NCBI GenBank assembly: GCA_030646035.1 | Contig: JAUSMY010000058.1 | Coordinates: 62,001-126,000, forward strand | Direction: 5' to 3' | From: Thermodesulfovibrionia bacterium | GTDB lineage: Bacteria > Nitrospirota > Thermodesulfovibrionia > UBA6902 | DNA: 64,000 nt | Shown: positions 48,552-57,291 of the stretch, piece after piece | Position numbering within the stretch: the first letter of the stretch is position 1 | How the letters are laid out: every line of letters starts with the position of its first letter | Position numbers and translations under genes: made by a program | The notes under the pieces: model-generated | The model's database searches: none | The model's input: the letters and a program-made list of their open reading frames with translations, nothing else | Told to the model about the DNA's origin: nothing

Positions 48552-50555
48552 ATGAAAGAAGAAACGAAGAACAATCAACTTGATATGAAGTCCCTTCCTG
48601 CCATCCAGATAATAGATGCGATGGGTGACGGCATCAGCGTTCAGGATACTGATTTCAAGGTGCTGTACCAGAATCAGGCTCATATAAAGATGGCTATGGG
48701 AGAGTTTGTCGGAGAGTACTGCTATAAGGCATACGCTCATAGTGATAAGATTTGCAAGAACTGCCCTGTTGCCGCGTCATTTAAGGACGGCAATGTCCAC
48801 TCATTAATAAAGCCATCTCCACCGGACAGGGATATCCCGGATATTGAGATAAAGGCGTCACCGCTAAAAGACACTTCAGGAAGAATAATAGCCGGTATTG
48901 AGATAGTGAGAGATATTTCCGAGCGTATTAAGACTGATGCAAGGCTTGCAGAGAGCGAGGAGCGCTACAGGGAACTCTTTGATAATGCCCATGATTTGAT
49001 CCAGAGCGTTAGCCCGGACGGGAAGTTCATATATGTTAATAACGCCTGGCTTCAGACGATGGGCTATACGATGAAAGAGCTTCAAAGTATCACCATGTTC
49101 GACCTCATAGATCCGAGCTGCATGGGCCACTGCATGGAGCTCTTCAAAAAGGTGATGTCAGGGGAGCCTCAGAGGAATATTGAAGCGATCTTTATTGCCA
49201 AAGACGGACATAAAGTAGAAGTTGAAGGCAATGTGGGCTGCCGCATTATTGACGGGAACCCCGGCGCTACCCATGGAATATTCAGGGATATTACCGAGCG
49301 TAAAAAGTCAGAATATGCCCTGATATTCAACGAGGAGCGTTACCGGTCACTTGTCGAATCGACTGAGGATTCAATATATCTTCTTGACAGAGACTGTAAA
49401 TATCTCTTTATGAACAAACACCATATAGAGAGGCTTGGCCTGGCAGAGTCCGGATATGCCGGTAAAGGATACGGGGATCTGCACTCAGCAGAAGATACGG
49501 AATCTTTTGCCAAACTGATAGACAAGGTATGTGATACCGGGGAGTCTTCCCAGCAGGAGTATAAGTACAAGGGGATCAATGATGATAGGCACTTGCACTT
49601 CATCAGGACCCTCAGCCCTGTAAAAGACAAGGATGGCAAAGTTACCGCAGTTACTGTTTTATCAAAGAATATAACTTCCCGCAAGCGCTTCGAGTTTGAG
49701 CTTCAGATGAATGAAGAGAGGTACAGGTCACTGGTTGAATCTACAGAGGATTCGATATATCTTGTTGACAAGAATTACAAGTACCTGTTCATGAACAAGA
49801 AGCATATATCGAGGATGGGGCTTCTGGATTATGATTTTAAAGATCACTCTTATGTTGAACTTCACTCTCCCAAAGAGACAAAGGAGTTCATAAAATTGAT
49901 CGATGAGGTATTTGACACAGGCCTCTCCATCCAGATGGACCACAAGAGTTCAAGAGATGATATGTATTTTCTCAGGACCTTAAGCCCGGTAAGGGACAAG
50001 GACGGCAAGGTCATCGCCGTCACGGTGATCTCCAAAAATATTTCCGACAGGAAAAGGATGGAGGAAGAACTCCGTACCCTCTCAATTACAGATGAGCTTA
50101 CAGCCCTTTATAACAGGAGAGGATTTCTCATGCTTGCCGGCCAGCAGCTTAAGCTGGCGAACCGCCTGAAAAGAGGGGTGCTCATCTTTTACGCCGACTT
50201 GGATGACCTGAAGATCATAAATGACAAGTACGGGCATCAGGAAGGCGACCGCGCCATTTCTGAGACTGCCAATCTTCTGAGGGAAGTCTTCAGGGAGTCT
50301 GATATTATAGCCCGTATCGGCGGCGATGAGTTTGTTGTGTTCCCTGTGCATACCACCGGTTACAGCACAGAGACACTTAGCGCCAGGTTCAAAGAACATC
50401 TCAGGGTTTACAATACGAAAAGATCTGCCCCATATGATCTCTCTATTAGCATAGGGATCGCGTATTATGAAAAGTGCAGCCATTCAATTGAGGAACTCCT
50501 GGTTCAGGCTGACAAGCTGATGTATGAACAAAAGAAAGAGAAACAGAAAAAATGA
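48552..50555 (+). CDS. PAS(x4)-GGDEF diguanylate cyclase
   Basis: 667 residues, no membrane segment. Four PAS domains (about 15-130, 140-255, 260-385, 390-505) precede a GGDEF domain with 'DELTALYNRRGF' and an intact active site 'ARIGGDEFVVF', so it should make cyclic-di-GMP from two GTP. The first PAS contains a Cys set ('CYKAYAHSDKICKNCP'). The third and fourth PAS domains are near copies of each other ('RYRSLVESTEDSIYLLDRD' / 'RYRSLVESTEDSIYLVDKN'). It opposes the HD-GYP protein at 42133 in activity and shares a similar PAS with it. Confidence 0.93.
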   Translation: MKEETKNNQLDMKSLPAIQIIDAMGDGISVQDTDFKVLYQNQAHIKMAMGEFVGEYCYKAYAHSDKICKNCPVAASFKDGNVHSLIKPSPPDRDIPDIEIKASPLKDTSGRIIAGIEIVRDISERIKTDARLAESEERYRELFDNAHDLIQSVSPDGKFIYVNNAWLQTMGYTMKELQSITMFDLIDPSCMGHCMELFKKVMSGEPQRNIEAIFIAKDGHKVEVEGNVGCRIIDGNPGATHGIFRDITERKKSEYALIFNEERYRSLVESTEDSIYLLDRDCKYLFMNKHHIERLGLAESGYAGKGYGDLHSAEDTESFAKLIDKVCDTGESSQQEYKYKGINDDRHLHFIRTLSPVKDKDGKVTAVTVLSKNITSRKRFEFELQMNEERYRSLVESTEDSIYLVDKNYKYLFMNKKHISRMGLLDYDFKDHSYVELHSPKETKEFIKLIDEVFDTGLSIQMDHKSSRDDMYFLRTLSPVRDKDGKVIAVTVISKNISDRKRMEEELRTLSITDELTALYNRRGFLMLAGQQLKLANRLKRGVLIFYADLDDLKIINDKYGHQEGDRAISETANLLREVFRESDIIARIGGDEFVVFPVHTTGYSTETLSARFKEHLRVYNTKRSAPYDLSISIGIAYYEKCSHSIEELLVQADKLMYEQKKEKQKK

Positions 50556-50568
50556 TACGGCAATCGGA

Positions 50569-51081
50569 TCAGGTTTTCTGTTGAGGTTTATTCTTTAAGT
50601 ACATCTTTATCTCATGCTCAAAGTTATCGCTGAAGCCCCCCTTGCCGAGGTTATCACTTATCTCATCAAGGCTCCATGCACGCACTTCATCTATCTCGTC
50701 ATGCTGAAACTTTATCTTCCCGGCATAGACACATGAAAATGTATAAACAAGCTCTGTCTCATAAGGGTTTGAGTGGATGTATGTATAAAGGAATTCAGTA
50801 TTGCAAGAGGTTATGCCTAACTCTTCTTCCATCTCACGGCTGAGCGCTTCATCAATGGATTCTCCAGCATTGACATGTCCACCGACGGAAGTGTCCCATC
50901 TGCCCGGGGCTACATCTTTAGTCATTGACCGTTTCTGCAGAATAAGCCTGCCATTTATATCAAATACAAGCGCATGAACAACTTTATGCATTAATGAAGG
51001 ATTGCCGTGTATCTTAGTTCTCGCGAGGGTCTTTATCGTCCTTCCATCCTCATCTACAACATCTAAAAGCTCTTCGCTCAT
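50569..51081 (-). CDS. Nudix hydrolase
   Basis: 170 residues. The Nudix box is complete: 'GGHVNAGESIDEALSREMEEELG', with G, E, R-E, E-E and G at the right places for Mg2+ binding. N-terminal 'LLDVVDEDGRTIKTLART' and 'VHALVFDINGRLILQKRS' resemble YfcD/Idi-like enzymes. Substrate, a nucleoside diphosphate derivative, is unknown. Converges with the GGDEF gene; its start is about 50 bases from thiD on the other strand, sharing a divergent control region. The GGAGG-like site is seen before the ATG. Confidence 0.9.
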   Translation of the reverse strand: MSEELLDVVDEDGRTIKTLARTKIHGNPSLMHKVVHALVFDINGRLILQKRSMTKDVAPGRWDTSVGGHVNAGESIDEALSREMEEELGITSCNTEFLYTYIHSNPYETELVYTFSCVYAGKIKFQHDEIDEVRAWSLDEISDNLGKGGFSDNFEHEIKMYLKNKPQQKT

Positions 51082-51132
51082 TCCGCCTCCCTTTCTGTTG
51101 AATTATTATAAACAAGGTGCTATAGTCTTTGC

Positions 51133-51897
51133 ATGAAAACCGCCCTTACCATAGCAGGCTCTGACCCTACCGGAGGCGCAGGCTTGCAGGCTGACCTGAA
51201 GGTATTCATGTCTCTCGGGGTCTACGGCCTGAGCATCCCGTCCGTGCTTACCGCGCAGAACACAAGAGGGGTGCATGATGTGCATGAGGTGCCTGCTGAT
51301 TTTTTCTCTAAACAGATCAGCCATCTACTCAATGATATCCGGCCGGATGCCCTTAAGACAGGCATGATATATTCTCCTGAGATTGTCCAGCTGATAGCCC
51401 AAAATATCAAAGAACACTCTTTGAATAACCTTGTCATTGATCCTGTGACCGTCTCTTCAACCGGCGTGCCTCTTATTAAAGAAGGCACCCTTGAGGCGAT
51501 CAAAGAGATCCTCTTTCCTCTCGCAAAGGTGGTGACCCCTAACTTATATGAGGTCTCTCTTCTCACCGGCATGGAGGTCATTGAAGAGGATGAGATGAAA
51601 GAGGCTGCTGTCAAACTCATGCGGCTCGGCCCGGAGAATGTGATAATCACAGGCGGGCATCTTCAGGGAAGGGCGATGGATCTGCTCTTTGACGGGGATG
51701 ATTTCTTCCTGCTTGAAGGCGGCAGGGTTGAAGGTGACTTTCATGGAACGGGATGCGTATTTTCATCTGTCATAACGGCAAGCCTTGCGCTCGGTTATGA
51801 TGTAAAGGCGTCAATGGTCAAGGCAAAGGCGTTCACGCTGAAGGCTATTGAGAGTGCGGAGACATTCGGCAGCGGGCTGAGGATACTGGGGATTTAA
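51133..51897 (+). CDS. thiD: Hydroxymethylpyrimidine/phosphomethylpyrimidine kinase ThiD
   Basis: 254 residues. 'TIAGSDPTGGAGLQADLKVFMSLGVYG' (substrate and phosphate site), 'PNLYEVSLLTGMEV', 'VIITGGHLQG' and 'FHGTGCVFSSVITASLALG' (anion hole and catalytic Asp/Cys region) define ThiD. It phosphorylates HMP and HMP-P to HMP-PP for thiamine synthesis, cytosolic. No TPP riboswitch is seen in the short leader. It abuts queF tail to tail with no gap. Confidence 0.94.
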   Translation: MKTALTIAGSDPTGGAGLQADLKVFMSLGVYGLSIPSVLTAQNTRGVHDVHEVPADFFSKQISHLLNDIRPDALKTGMIYSPEIVQLIAQNIKEHSLNNLVIDPVTVSSTGVPLIKEGTLEAIKEILFPLAKVVTPNLYEVSLLTGMEVIEEDEMKEAAVKLMRLGPENVIITGGHLQGRAMDLLFDGDDFFLLEGGRVEGDFHGTGCVFSSVITASLALGYDVKASMVKAKAFTLKAIESAETFGSGLRILGI

Positions 51898-52266
51898 TTA
51901 TTCTTTTTCGCTTGCGACCCTTATTACTGTCTTAACATTTCCTCTAGGATTAAAGTCCCCGACTACTTCAACCTGCCTTGGTTTCAGGAGTTTCTTCAGG
52001 TCATCGAATATCTTATTCGTAACTGATTCGTGAGATATGCCCTCGTTCCTGAAACTGTTGAGATACAGCTTAAATGACTTCAGCTCTACTATATATTTAT
52101 CCGGAACATAGCTTACCCTTATGGTCGCAAAATCAGGATAGCCTGAGCGCGGGCAGAGGCAGGTAAATTCGCACGAACTTATTTCAATCGTGTAGTCCTT
52201 TTCAGGGTTTGGGTTAGGCCATCTTTTCAACCCTGCGCCTGCTATAGCTTTTTCACCGTATTTCAT
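51898..52266 (-). CDS. queF: NADPH-dependent 7-cyano-7-deazaguanine reductase QueF
   Basis: 122 residues, the short homomeric QueF type. '[22 protein letters not shown]' contains the catalytic Cys (in [10 protein letters not shown]) and '[21 protein letters not shown]' the QueF signature with Glu and His. It reduces preQ0 to preQ1 for queuosine in tRNA. It is convergent with thiD and divergent from def. No preQ1 riboswitch motif is visible in the 100-base leader. Confidence 0.95.
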   Translation of the reverse strand: MKYGEKAIAGAGLKRWPNPNPEKDYTIEISSCEFTCLCPRSGYPDFATIRVSYVPDKYIVELKSFKLYLNSFRNEGISHESVTNKIFDDLKKLLKPRQVEVVGDFNPRGNVKTVIRVASEKE

Positions 52267-52334
52267 ACGAAAGTATTATACCTGATTACTGCTTTCCAAT
52301 TCCCCGCTCCGCTTTAAATCACGCCTAACTTGTT

Positions 52335-52358
52335 ATTTAAATGAAAAATCATTTAAAT
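52335..52358. repeat. ATTTAAATGA palindrome before def
   Basis: Perfect ten-base arms ATTTAAATGA (52335-52344) and TCATTTAAAT (52349-52358) with an AAAA loop, seven bases before the def ATG and in the shared control region with queF. It lies where a ribosome site would be and none is visible. Could be an operator, or a terminator/attenuator on either strand. Confidence 0.55.
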
Positions 52359-52365
52359 TAGAATT

Positions 52366-52884
52366 ATGGCTGTGCTACCTATAATAAAGTACCCTGATAA
52401 GGTATTGCTGAAGAAGACATTGATCGTCAAGAAGTTTGATGATGAGCTGCAGGACCTTATCGATAATATGATAGAGACGATGTATGCCGCGCCGGGAGTC
52501 GGGCTTGCAGCCAATCAGGTCGGGGTATCCAAACAGGTGGTTGTAATTGACGCGAGCACTGAGGATGAAGATATCCAGCTTATCACGCTTATTAATCCTG
52601 TTCTGGTCTTTTCTGAGGGAGAGATCGAGATGGAGGAGGGGTGCTTAAGCCTGCCGGGATATTATACCGTTGTGCGCAGGTTTGAAAGGGTGATTGTGAA
52701 GGCGCTGGACAGGGAGAGCAATGAGATAGAGGTTGAGGGTACAGGGCTTTTATCCAGGGCGCTCCAGCATGAGATCGACCATCTGAACGGCGCCTTGCTC
52801 ATAGACAGGATAGGCCGCATCAGAAAGGATTTTTTCAAAAAGCGTTTCTTGAAAGAGAGAAAGAAAGAGAAGGTAGGCCCTTAA
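52366..52884 (+). CDS. def: Peptide deformylase
   Basis: 172 residues. Three family motifs: 'GVGLAANQVG', 'EEGCLSLPG' (metal-binding Cys) and 'LQHEIDHLNG' (two metal His and catalytic Glu). Removes the formyl group from new polypeptides, at the ribosome. The C-terminus has a basic helix of the kind that docks to ribosomes. Followed by fmt eleven bases later, which is the enzyme that adds the same formyl group in the reverse direction on initiator tRNA. Confidence 0.97.
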   Translation: MAVLPIIKYPDKVLLKKTLIVKKFDDELQDLIDNMIETMYAAPGVGLAANQVGVSKQVVVIDASTEDEDIQLITLINPVLVFSEGEIEMEEGCLSLPGYYTVVRRFERVIVKALDRESNEIEVEGTGLLSRALQHEIDHLNGALLIDRIGRIRKDFFKKRFLKERKKEKVGP

Positions 52885-52894
52885 AGGTGAACTC

Positions 52895-53830
52895 TTGAAT
52901 ATCGTCTTTTTCGGCACACCTGAATTTGCAGTCCCCGCACTTAAAGCCCTTCTGGATAATAAACATCAAGTGCTTGCCGTTGTAACCCAGCCTGACAGGC
53001 CTTGCGGACGCGGAAGGCATATCGCATATTCTCCGGTAAAAGCTGCGGCTGATGCAGCAGGGCTTAGGATAATCCAGCCGGATAGGGTCAGGGATACAGG
53101 TTTCATAGAAGAACTGAGGAAGATCGGCGCTGATGTGATAGTGACCGCGGCATATGGACAGATCCTTCCCCGTGAAATACTCAACATGCCTGAGAAGGGT
53201 TGTATAAATGTTCATGCGTCTCTGCTTCCGAAATACCGCGGCGCTTCACCAATTAGCCAGTCTGTCATCAATGGCGACACTGAGACAGGCGTAACAACTA
53301 TGCTCATGGATGAGGGCATGGATACAGGAGATATCCTGCTTCAGGAAAAGGTTGAGGTATCTTATACTGATACTGCTGGAAGCTTATCCCGGAGGCTCTC
53401 TGTTGTCGGGGCTGAACTTCTTCTTCTCACCCTTGAAAGATTGGAAGAAGGCGGCATTGTCCCAAAGCCTCAGGCAGGGGAAGTTTCTTTTGCCCCTCTT
53501 CTTAAAAAGAGCGACGCTATTATTCAATGGGAAAGGACGGCAATAGATTTGTACAATTTCATAAGGGGCATGAACCCGTGGCCCTGCGCTTACACTTTTC
53601 TTGAAGGTGATATGATAAAGATATTAAGATCAGAAAGAATGGACGGCGAGGCAGAGGCAGGTGTCGTAAGCATGGTAACCAAGAAAGAGATCTTCGTAGG
53701 AACGGGCAAGGGGCTGCTATCCATACTTGAGGTACAGGCTCCGGGCAAAAGGCCGATGGATATAAAAGCTTTTTTACAGGGCAGGCGCATTCATGAAGGG
53801 GTGAGGTTCAATGACAAACCGGCTGCTTAG
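52895..53830 (+). CDS. fmt: Methionyl-tRNA formyltransferase
   Basis: 311 residues from TTG 52895 with AAAGGTGA just upstream. 'VFFGTPEFAVPALKALLD', 'CINVHASLLPKYRGASPISQSVINGDTETGVTTMLMDEGMDTGDIL' (catalytic Asn-His-Asp triad region: N, H, D in 'NVHASLLP' and 'DTGDIL') and the C-terminal OB-like domain are present. Transfers formyl from 10-formyl-THF to Met-tRNA. It overlaps the next gene (DUF116) by 20 bases, so they are coupled. Confidence 0.96.
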   Translation: MNIVFFGTPEFAVPALKALLDNKHQVLAVVTQPDRPCGRGRHIAYSPVKAAADAAGLRIIQPDRVRDTGFIEELRKIGADVIVTAAYGQILPREILNMPEKGCINVHASLLPKYRGASPISQSVINGDTETGVTTMLMDEGMDTGDILLQEKVEVSYTDTAGSLSRRLSVVGAELLLLTLERLEEGGIVPKPQAGEVSFAPLLKKSDAIIQWERTAIDLYNFIRGMNPWPCAYTFLEGDMIKILRSERMDGEAEAGVVSMVTKKEIFVGTGKGLLSILEVQAPGKRPMDIKAFLQGRRIHEGVRFNDKPAA

Positions 53831-54335
53831 ATGGCTCTTCTTTAAGGCAGGGTTTCCCGTGGTCATTATATGGGGATGGCTCTTCAGGATAGACAGCAGG
53901 AGGATTCAGGGCATATTGATAAAGATCAATAATGCGCTTGTCATGAGGGCATGGACAGGGCCTGTCAAAACTCTGCTTCTTCTGCTCCCGCACTGCATAC
54001 AGAGGAGCGAATGCAGCATAAGGATCACATTTGATATTACAAATTGTAAGATGTGCGGGAAATGCCCGGTCGGTGACCTTGTAAAGGTTGCGGATAAACA
54101 TAAGCTGAACCTCTCGGTGGCAACAGGCGGCGGTATCGCAAGGAGAACAGTTGATAGTGTCAAGCCTGATGCCGTGGTGGCTGTTGCCTGCGAGCGCGAC
54201 CTCATAAGCGGTATCAGGGATATATACCCCGTTCCCACTCTGGGGATATTGAACGAGAGGCCCTTCGGCCCGTGTTTCAACACAAGCGTTGATATAATCC
54301 TTGTCGAGAAGGCGATAGCTTTTTTCGCCGGATAA
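53811..54335 (+). CDS. DUF116-family membrane-anchored protein
   Basis: 174 residues. One N-terminal membrane stretch (about 10-30). 'IRITFDITNCKMCGKCPVGDL' and 'TGGGIARRTVDSVKPDAVVAVACERDLISGI' with 'FGPCFNT' are the DUF116 signature, with about six Cys. The family often sits beside fmt and def in anaerobes; its function is not established. The Cys set suggests an Fe-S cluster or metal site. Overlap with fmt implies coupled translation. Confidence 0.85.
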   Translation: MTNRLLRWLFFKAGFPVVIIWGWLFRIDSRRIQGILIKINNALVMRAWTGPVKTLLLLLPHCIQRSECSIRITFDITNCKMCGKCPVGDLVKVADKHKLNLSVATGGGIARRTVDSVKPDAVVAVACERDLISGIRDIYPVPTLGILNERPFGPCFNTSVDIILVEKAIAFFAG

Positions 54336-54420
54336 ATTTACTTAAATAACTCCCGCAGACTCAGCTTCTTCTCTGAATGCTTTATCTTGCAATGTTTCCG
54401 TAATTATTTTAATCTTATCT

Positions 54421-55122
54421 ATGTTTAAAAATTTCATCAGGATGTTCTCATATTTCATTGGTTTTGTCCTTCTTGCGGCAGCTGCATTCTTTCTGGTATA
54501 TAAACTGCTGAATTTCAATAAAGTAGCCATGCCCTCTCTCACAGGCAAGAGCATCTTTGAGGCACAGGAACTTCTTCAGCCCGGAGGATTATCGCTCGTG
54601 GTTGAAGGCGAGGAATATGATACAGATATCCCGAAAGATCATATTCTAAAGCAGGACATCCCTGCCGGAGAGAAGGTCAAGTCAGGAAGCGAGATAAAGG
54701 TCATAACAAGCAAAGGCGTTGAAATGTTTTCCATGCCCTCTTTTGAGGGGCAGGTTTTTGAAGAGGCGAAACTGACCCTTTTAAATCTCGGGATGAATGT
54801 CGGCAAGGTCACAAGCGTGCATTCTGATTCTGTAGAAGAGGGTGTGATAATCGCACAGAGGCCTCTGCCCGGGAATGTGCAGAGCAGCAAGGTGAACTTT
54901 CTTGTGAGCCTCGGGCCGTACGATGTTTCATACTTATGCCCCTCATTTGTCAAGATGACTGTTGATGATGCCAGAGCGCTGGCAGCGACACTCGGCATAA
55001 AGCTTGTTGAGCAGGAAGAGGGCAATGTCGTAATATTCCAGAAACCTGAGGCAGGAGCAACCATTCAAAGGGATGACTCTATTGAGGTGACATTAGGACG
55101 GCGCGGGGGCGTCTGGTTTTAG
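54421..55122 (+). CDS. PASTA-domain membrane protein
   Basis: 233 residues. A short cytosolic start and one membrane helix (about 6-28) are followed by three PASTA repeats of about 65 residues, each opening with 'MPSLTGKSIFEAQELL', 'MPSFEGQVFEEAKLTL' or 'CPSFVKMTVDDARALA' and ending 'QDIPAGEKVKSGSEIKVITS'-like. There is no kinase or transpeptidase domain. PASTA repeats bind peptidoglycan or its fragments. A role in wall sensing or in organising the divisome is plausible. It lies between DUF116 and rpe. Confidence 0.9.
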   Translation: MFKNFIRMFSYFIGFVLLAAAAFFLVYKLLNFNKVAMPSLTGKSIFEAQELLQPGGLSLVVEGEEYDTDIPKDHILKQDIPAGEKVKSGSEIKVITSKGVEMFSMPSFEGQVFEEAKLTLLNLGMNVGKVTSVHSDSVEEGVIIAQRPLPGNVQSSKVNFLVSLGPYDVSYLCPSFVKMTVDDARALAATLGIKLVEQEEGNVVIFQKPEAGATIQRDDSIEVTLGRRGGVWF

Positions 55123-55164
55123 ATATAATATGCTGACATTATTCAATAAATATAAGGAGAAAAC

Positions 55165-55818
55165 ATGATCAAGATAGCGCCGTCGATATTGTCTGCTGAT
55201 TTTGCAAGGCTTGGAGATGAGATAAAGGCTGCTGAAAATGCAGGGGCTGATTTCATTCACATTGATGTAATGGACGGGCACTTTGTCCCGAATATAACTA
55301 TCGGGCCGCTTGTTGTCAAAGCTGCCAGGAAGAGCACATCACTGCCTCTTGACGTGCATCTTATGATAGAGGATCCTGATAAATATATTGATGAATTTGT
55401 TGACAGCGGGGCGGATATCATAACAGTGCATGCAGAGTCATGCGTCCACCTGCACAGGACGATACAGAAGATAAAGGAGCGCAAAGTTAAGGCAGCTGTC
55501 TCTTTCAACCCCTCAACCTCTCTGCACGAACTGGAGTTCATACTGCCTTACCTTGATATGGTGCTTATCATGTCTGTCAATCCGGGATTCGGCGGGCAGA
55601 AGTTCATACCCGAGTCCTTGCAGAAGATAGAGATGCTGAAGAACATACTGCTCGACAGAGACTCAAAGGCTGAGATAGAGGTTGACGGCGGTGTCACGGT
55701 TGACAATGTTGCTGAAGTGCAGAAGGCAGGCGCGGATATAGTCGTCATGGGAAGCGCGTTCTACAACTCCAAGGATTATACTGAGACAGTGAGGATGGTC
55801 AGGGAAAGGTGCAAGTGA
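55165..55818 (+). CDS. rpe: Ribulose-phosphate 3-epimerase
   Basis: 217 residues. 'IAPSILSADFARLGDEIKAAENAGADFIHIDVMDGHFVPNIT', 'LDVHLMIEDPDKYI', 'VNPGFGGQKFI' and 'EVDGGVTVDN' are the TIM-barrel signatures with metal-binding His and Asp. Interconverts ribulose-5-P and xylulose-5-P in the pentose phosphate pathway. AAGGAGAAA precedes the ATG. Followed closely by xseA. Confidence 0.97.
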   Translation: MIKIAPSILSADFARLGDEIKAAENAGADFIHIDVMDGHFVPNITIGPLVVKAARKSTSLPLDVHLMIEDPDKYIDEFVDSGADIITVHAESCVHLHRTIQKIKERKVKAAVSFNPSTSLHELEFILPYLDMVLIMSVNPGFGGQKFIPESLQKIEMLKNILLDRDSKAEIEVDGGVTVDNVAEVQKAGADIVVMGSAFYNSKDYTETVRMVRERCK

Positions 55819-55821
55819 GCT

Positions 55822-57063
55822 GTGAAAATTATTTCCCTATACGAACTTAATCAGCTCATCAGGGCTGTTCTTGAAGGTTCATTTCCTGAGACGTTCCTTA
55901 TCACAGCTGAGATAGCATCATGCGATGTGAAGAATCATTGCTACCTCTCTCTTGTTGATAAAGAGAATGATGCCATCAGGGCTGAGATCAAGGCTGTCAT
56001 CTGGGCTGATAAATATAAAAAACTCTCTGCAGTATTCACACAAGCCACAGGTGTTGAACTTACTAAAGGAATTAAAATACTCTTTGAAGCTTCTGTAAGT
56101 TTCCACGAAAGATACGGGCTTAAGCTCAATATCGTAAACATTGACCCTTCTTACACCATCGGCGAGATGGCTGTAAAGAGAAAAGAGATATTAGAGCGGC
56201 TTGTCAAAGAGGGGCTCAAAGACAGGAACAAAGAGCTTGAATTCCCCCTTGTCCCGCAGAAGATAGGTATAATCTCTTCATCAACAGCTGCGGGTTATGA
56301 AGACCTGATGACTCACCTGGCAAACAACTCCTACGGATATAAATTCACATGCAGACTTTATGAAGCACTTATGCAGGGCGACAGGGCTGAGGAGTCGGTT
56401 GTGAGCGCACTTCAAAAGTGTATGGCTGATGCTGCCAGGCTTGATGTTGTCGTCATTGTGAGAGGCGGAGGCGGACAGGCAGACCTCCAGTGCTTTGACA
56501 GCTACGAGATAGCAAAGTCCATCGCCTTCATGCCTGTTCCTGTGATCGCAGGCATAGGTCATGAGCGTGACATCACCGTTGTTGATGAGGTATCAAACAT
56601 GCGCGCCAAGACTCCGACCGCTGTCGCAGACCTTATAATTACAAGGGTGAAAGATTTTGAGGACAGGCTTGATTCATTGACGCATAATCTTGTCCATGGC
56701 ACTCAGCGGCTTACATCAGATGAGAGAGAGAGGATATCAGCTCTTGCAAAAAACCTTGAGGCTGCCGTCAGAAAAGAACAGCTTGATAACGCATACAGGC
56801 TTGGTATTTTTATAAAAGGTTTAAAATATTCCCTCAAGCTGATACAGTCTGAAAAGGAGAGGCTTCGCTCCAGAGAGGGCAATGTAGGCCATCTCAATCC
56901 GGCGAATGTGCTTAAGAGGGGCTACAGCATCACATACCACAACGGCAAAGCGATAAGCTCTTCTGCAGAAGCAGAGGCTGGAGATATATTGCGCACAGTT
57001 CTGCATAAGGGAGAATTGACAAGCACAGTTGAAAAGCAAAGCAGGAGGAAGACTCATGGATGA
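55822..57063 (+). CDS. xseA: Exodeoxyribonuclease VII large subunit
   Basis: 413 residues from GTG 55822, three bases after the rpe stop. OB-fold N-terminus ('WVTAEI'-like 'FLITAEIASC', 'VIWADKYK'), then 'IGIISSSTAAGYEDLMTHL' and 'VVIVRGGGGQADLQCFDSYEIAKSIAFMPVPVIAGIGHERDITVVDEVSNMRAKTPTAVADL', the family's catalytic region, then a coiled-coil tail. Degrades single-stranded DNA in repair, with XseB. The end overlaps the xseB start by eight bases. Confidence 0.96.
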   Translation: MKIISLYELNQLIRAVLEGSFPETFLITAEIASCDVKNHCYLSLVDKENDAIRAEIKAVIWADKYKKLSAVFTQATGVELTKGIKILFEASVSFHERYGLKLNIVNIDPSYTIGEMAVKRKEILERLVKEGLKDRNKELEFPLVPQKIGIISSSTAAGYEDLMTHLANNSYGYKFTCRLYEALMQGDRAEESVVSALQKCMADAARLDVVVIVRGGGGQADLQCFDSYEIAKSIAFMPVPVIAGIGHERDITVVDEVSNMRAKTPTAVADLIITRVKDFEDRLDSLTHNLVHGTQRLTSDERERISALAKNLEAAVRKEQLDNAYRLGIFIKGLKYSLKLIQSEKERLRSREGNVGHLNPANVLKRGYSITYHNGKAISSSAEAEAGDILRTVLHKGELTSTVEKQSRRKTHG

Positions 57064-57259
57064 TACGCCAAGTTATAAAGACGCAATTGAAGAGATAGAA
57101 TCAATTGTCGGAGAGATCGAGAACGAGAGCATAGACATTGACGCATTGGCTGAAAAGGTCAAAAGGGCTGCCTATCTTATCAAATACTGCAAGACGAAAT
57201 TAAAGAATACCGATAATGAGGTCAAGAAGGTTTTAAAAGAGTTTGAAAAAGAGAGTTGA
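57056..57259 (+). CDS. xseB: Exodeoxyribonuclease VII small subunit
   Basis: 67 residues from ATG 57056, chosen because GGAGG is about eight bases upstream and the resulting N-terminus matches the family; an earlier in-frame ATG at 57029 lies within xseA. 'SYKDAIEEIESIVGEIENESIDIDALAEKVKRAAYLIKYCKTKL' is the XseB helical hairpin. Several copies coat the XseA coiled coil. Confidence 0.93.
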   Translation: MDDTPSYKDAIEEIESIVGEIENESIDIDALAEKVKRAAYLIKYCKTKLKNTDNEVKKVLKEFEKES

Positions 57260-57291
57260 AAATATAATTTTATTAACAATGGAGAAGACAG

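Noticed and set aside
51082-51132. TPP riboswitch upstream of thiD
   Set aside because: The leader is only about 50 bases and lacks the conserved TPP-riboswitch sequences.
52267-52365. preQ1 riboswitch upstream of queF
   Set aside because: No preQ1-type stem and A-rich tail is seen in the shared def-queF leader; only an AT palindrome.
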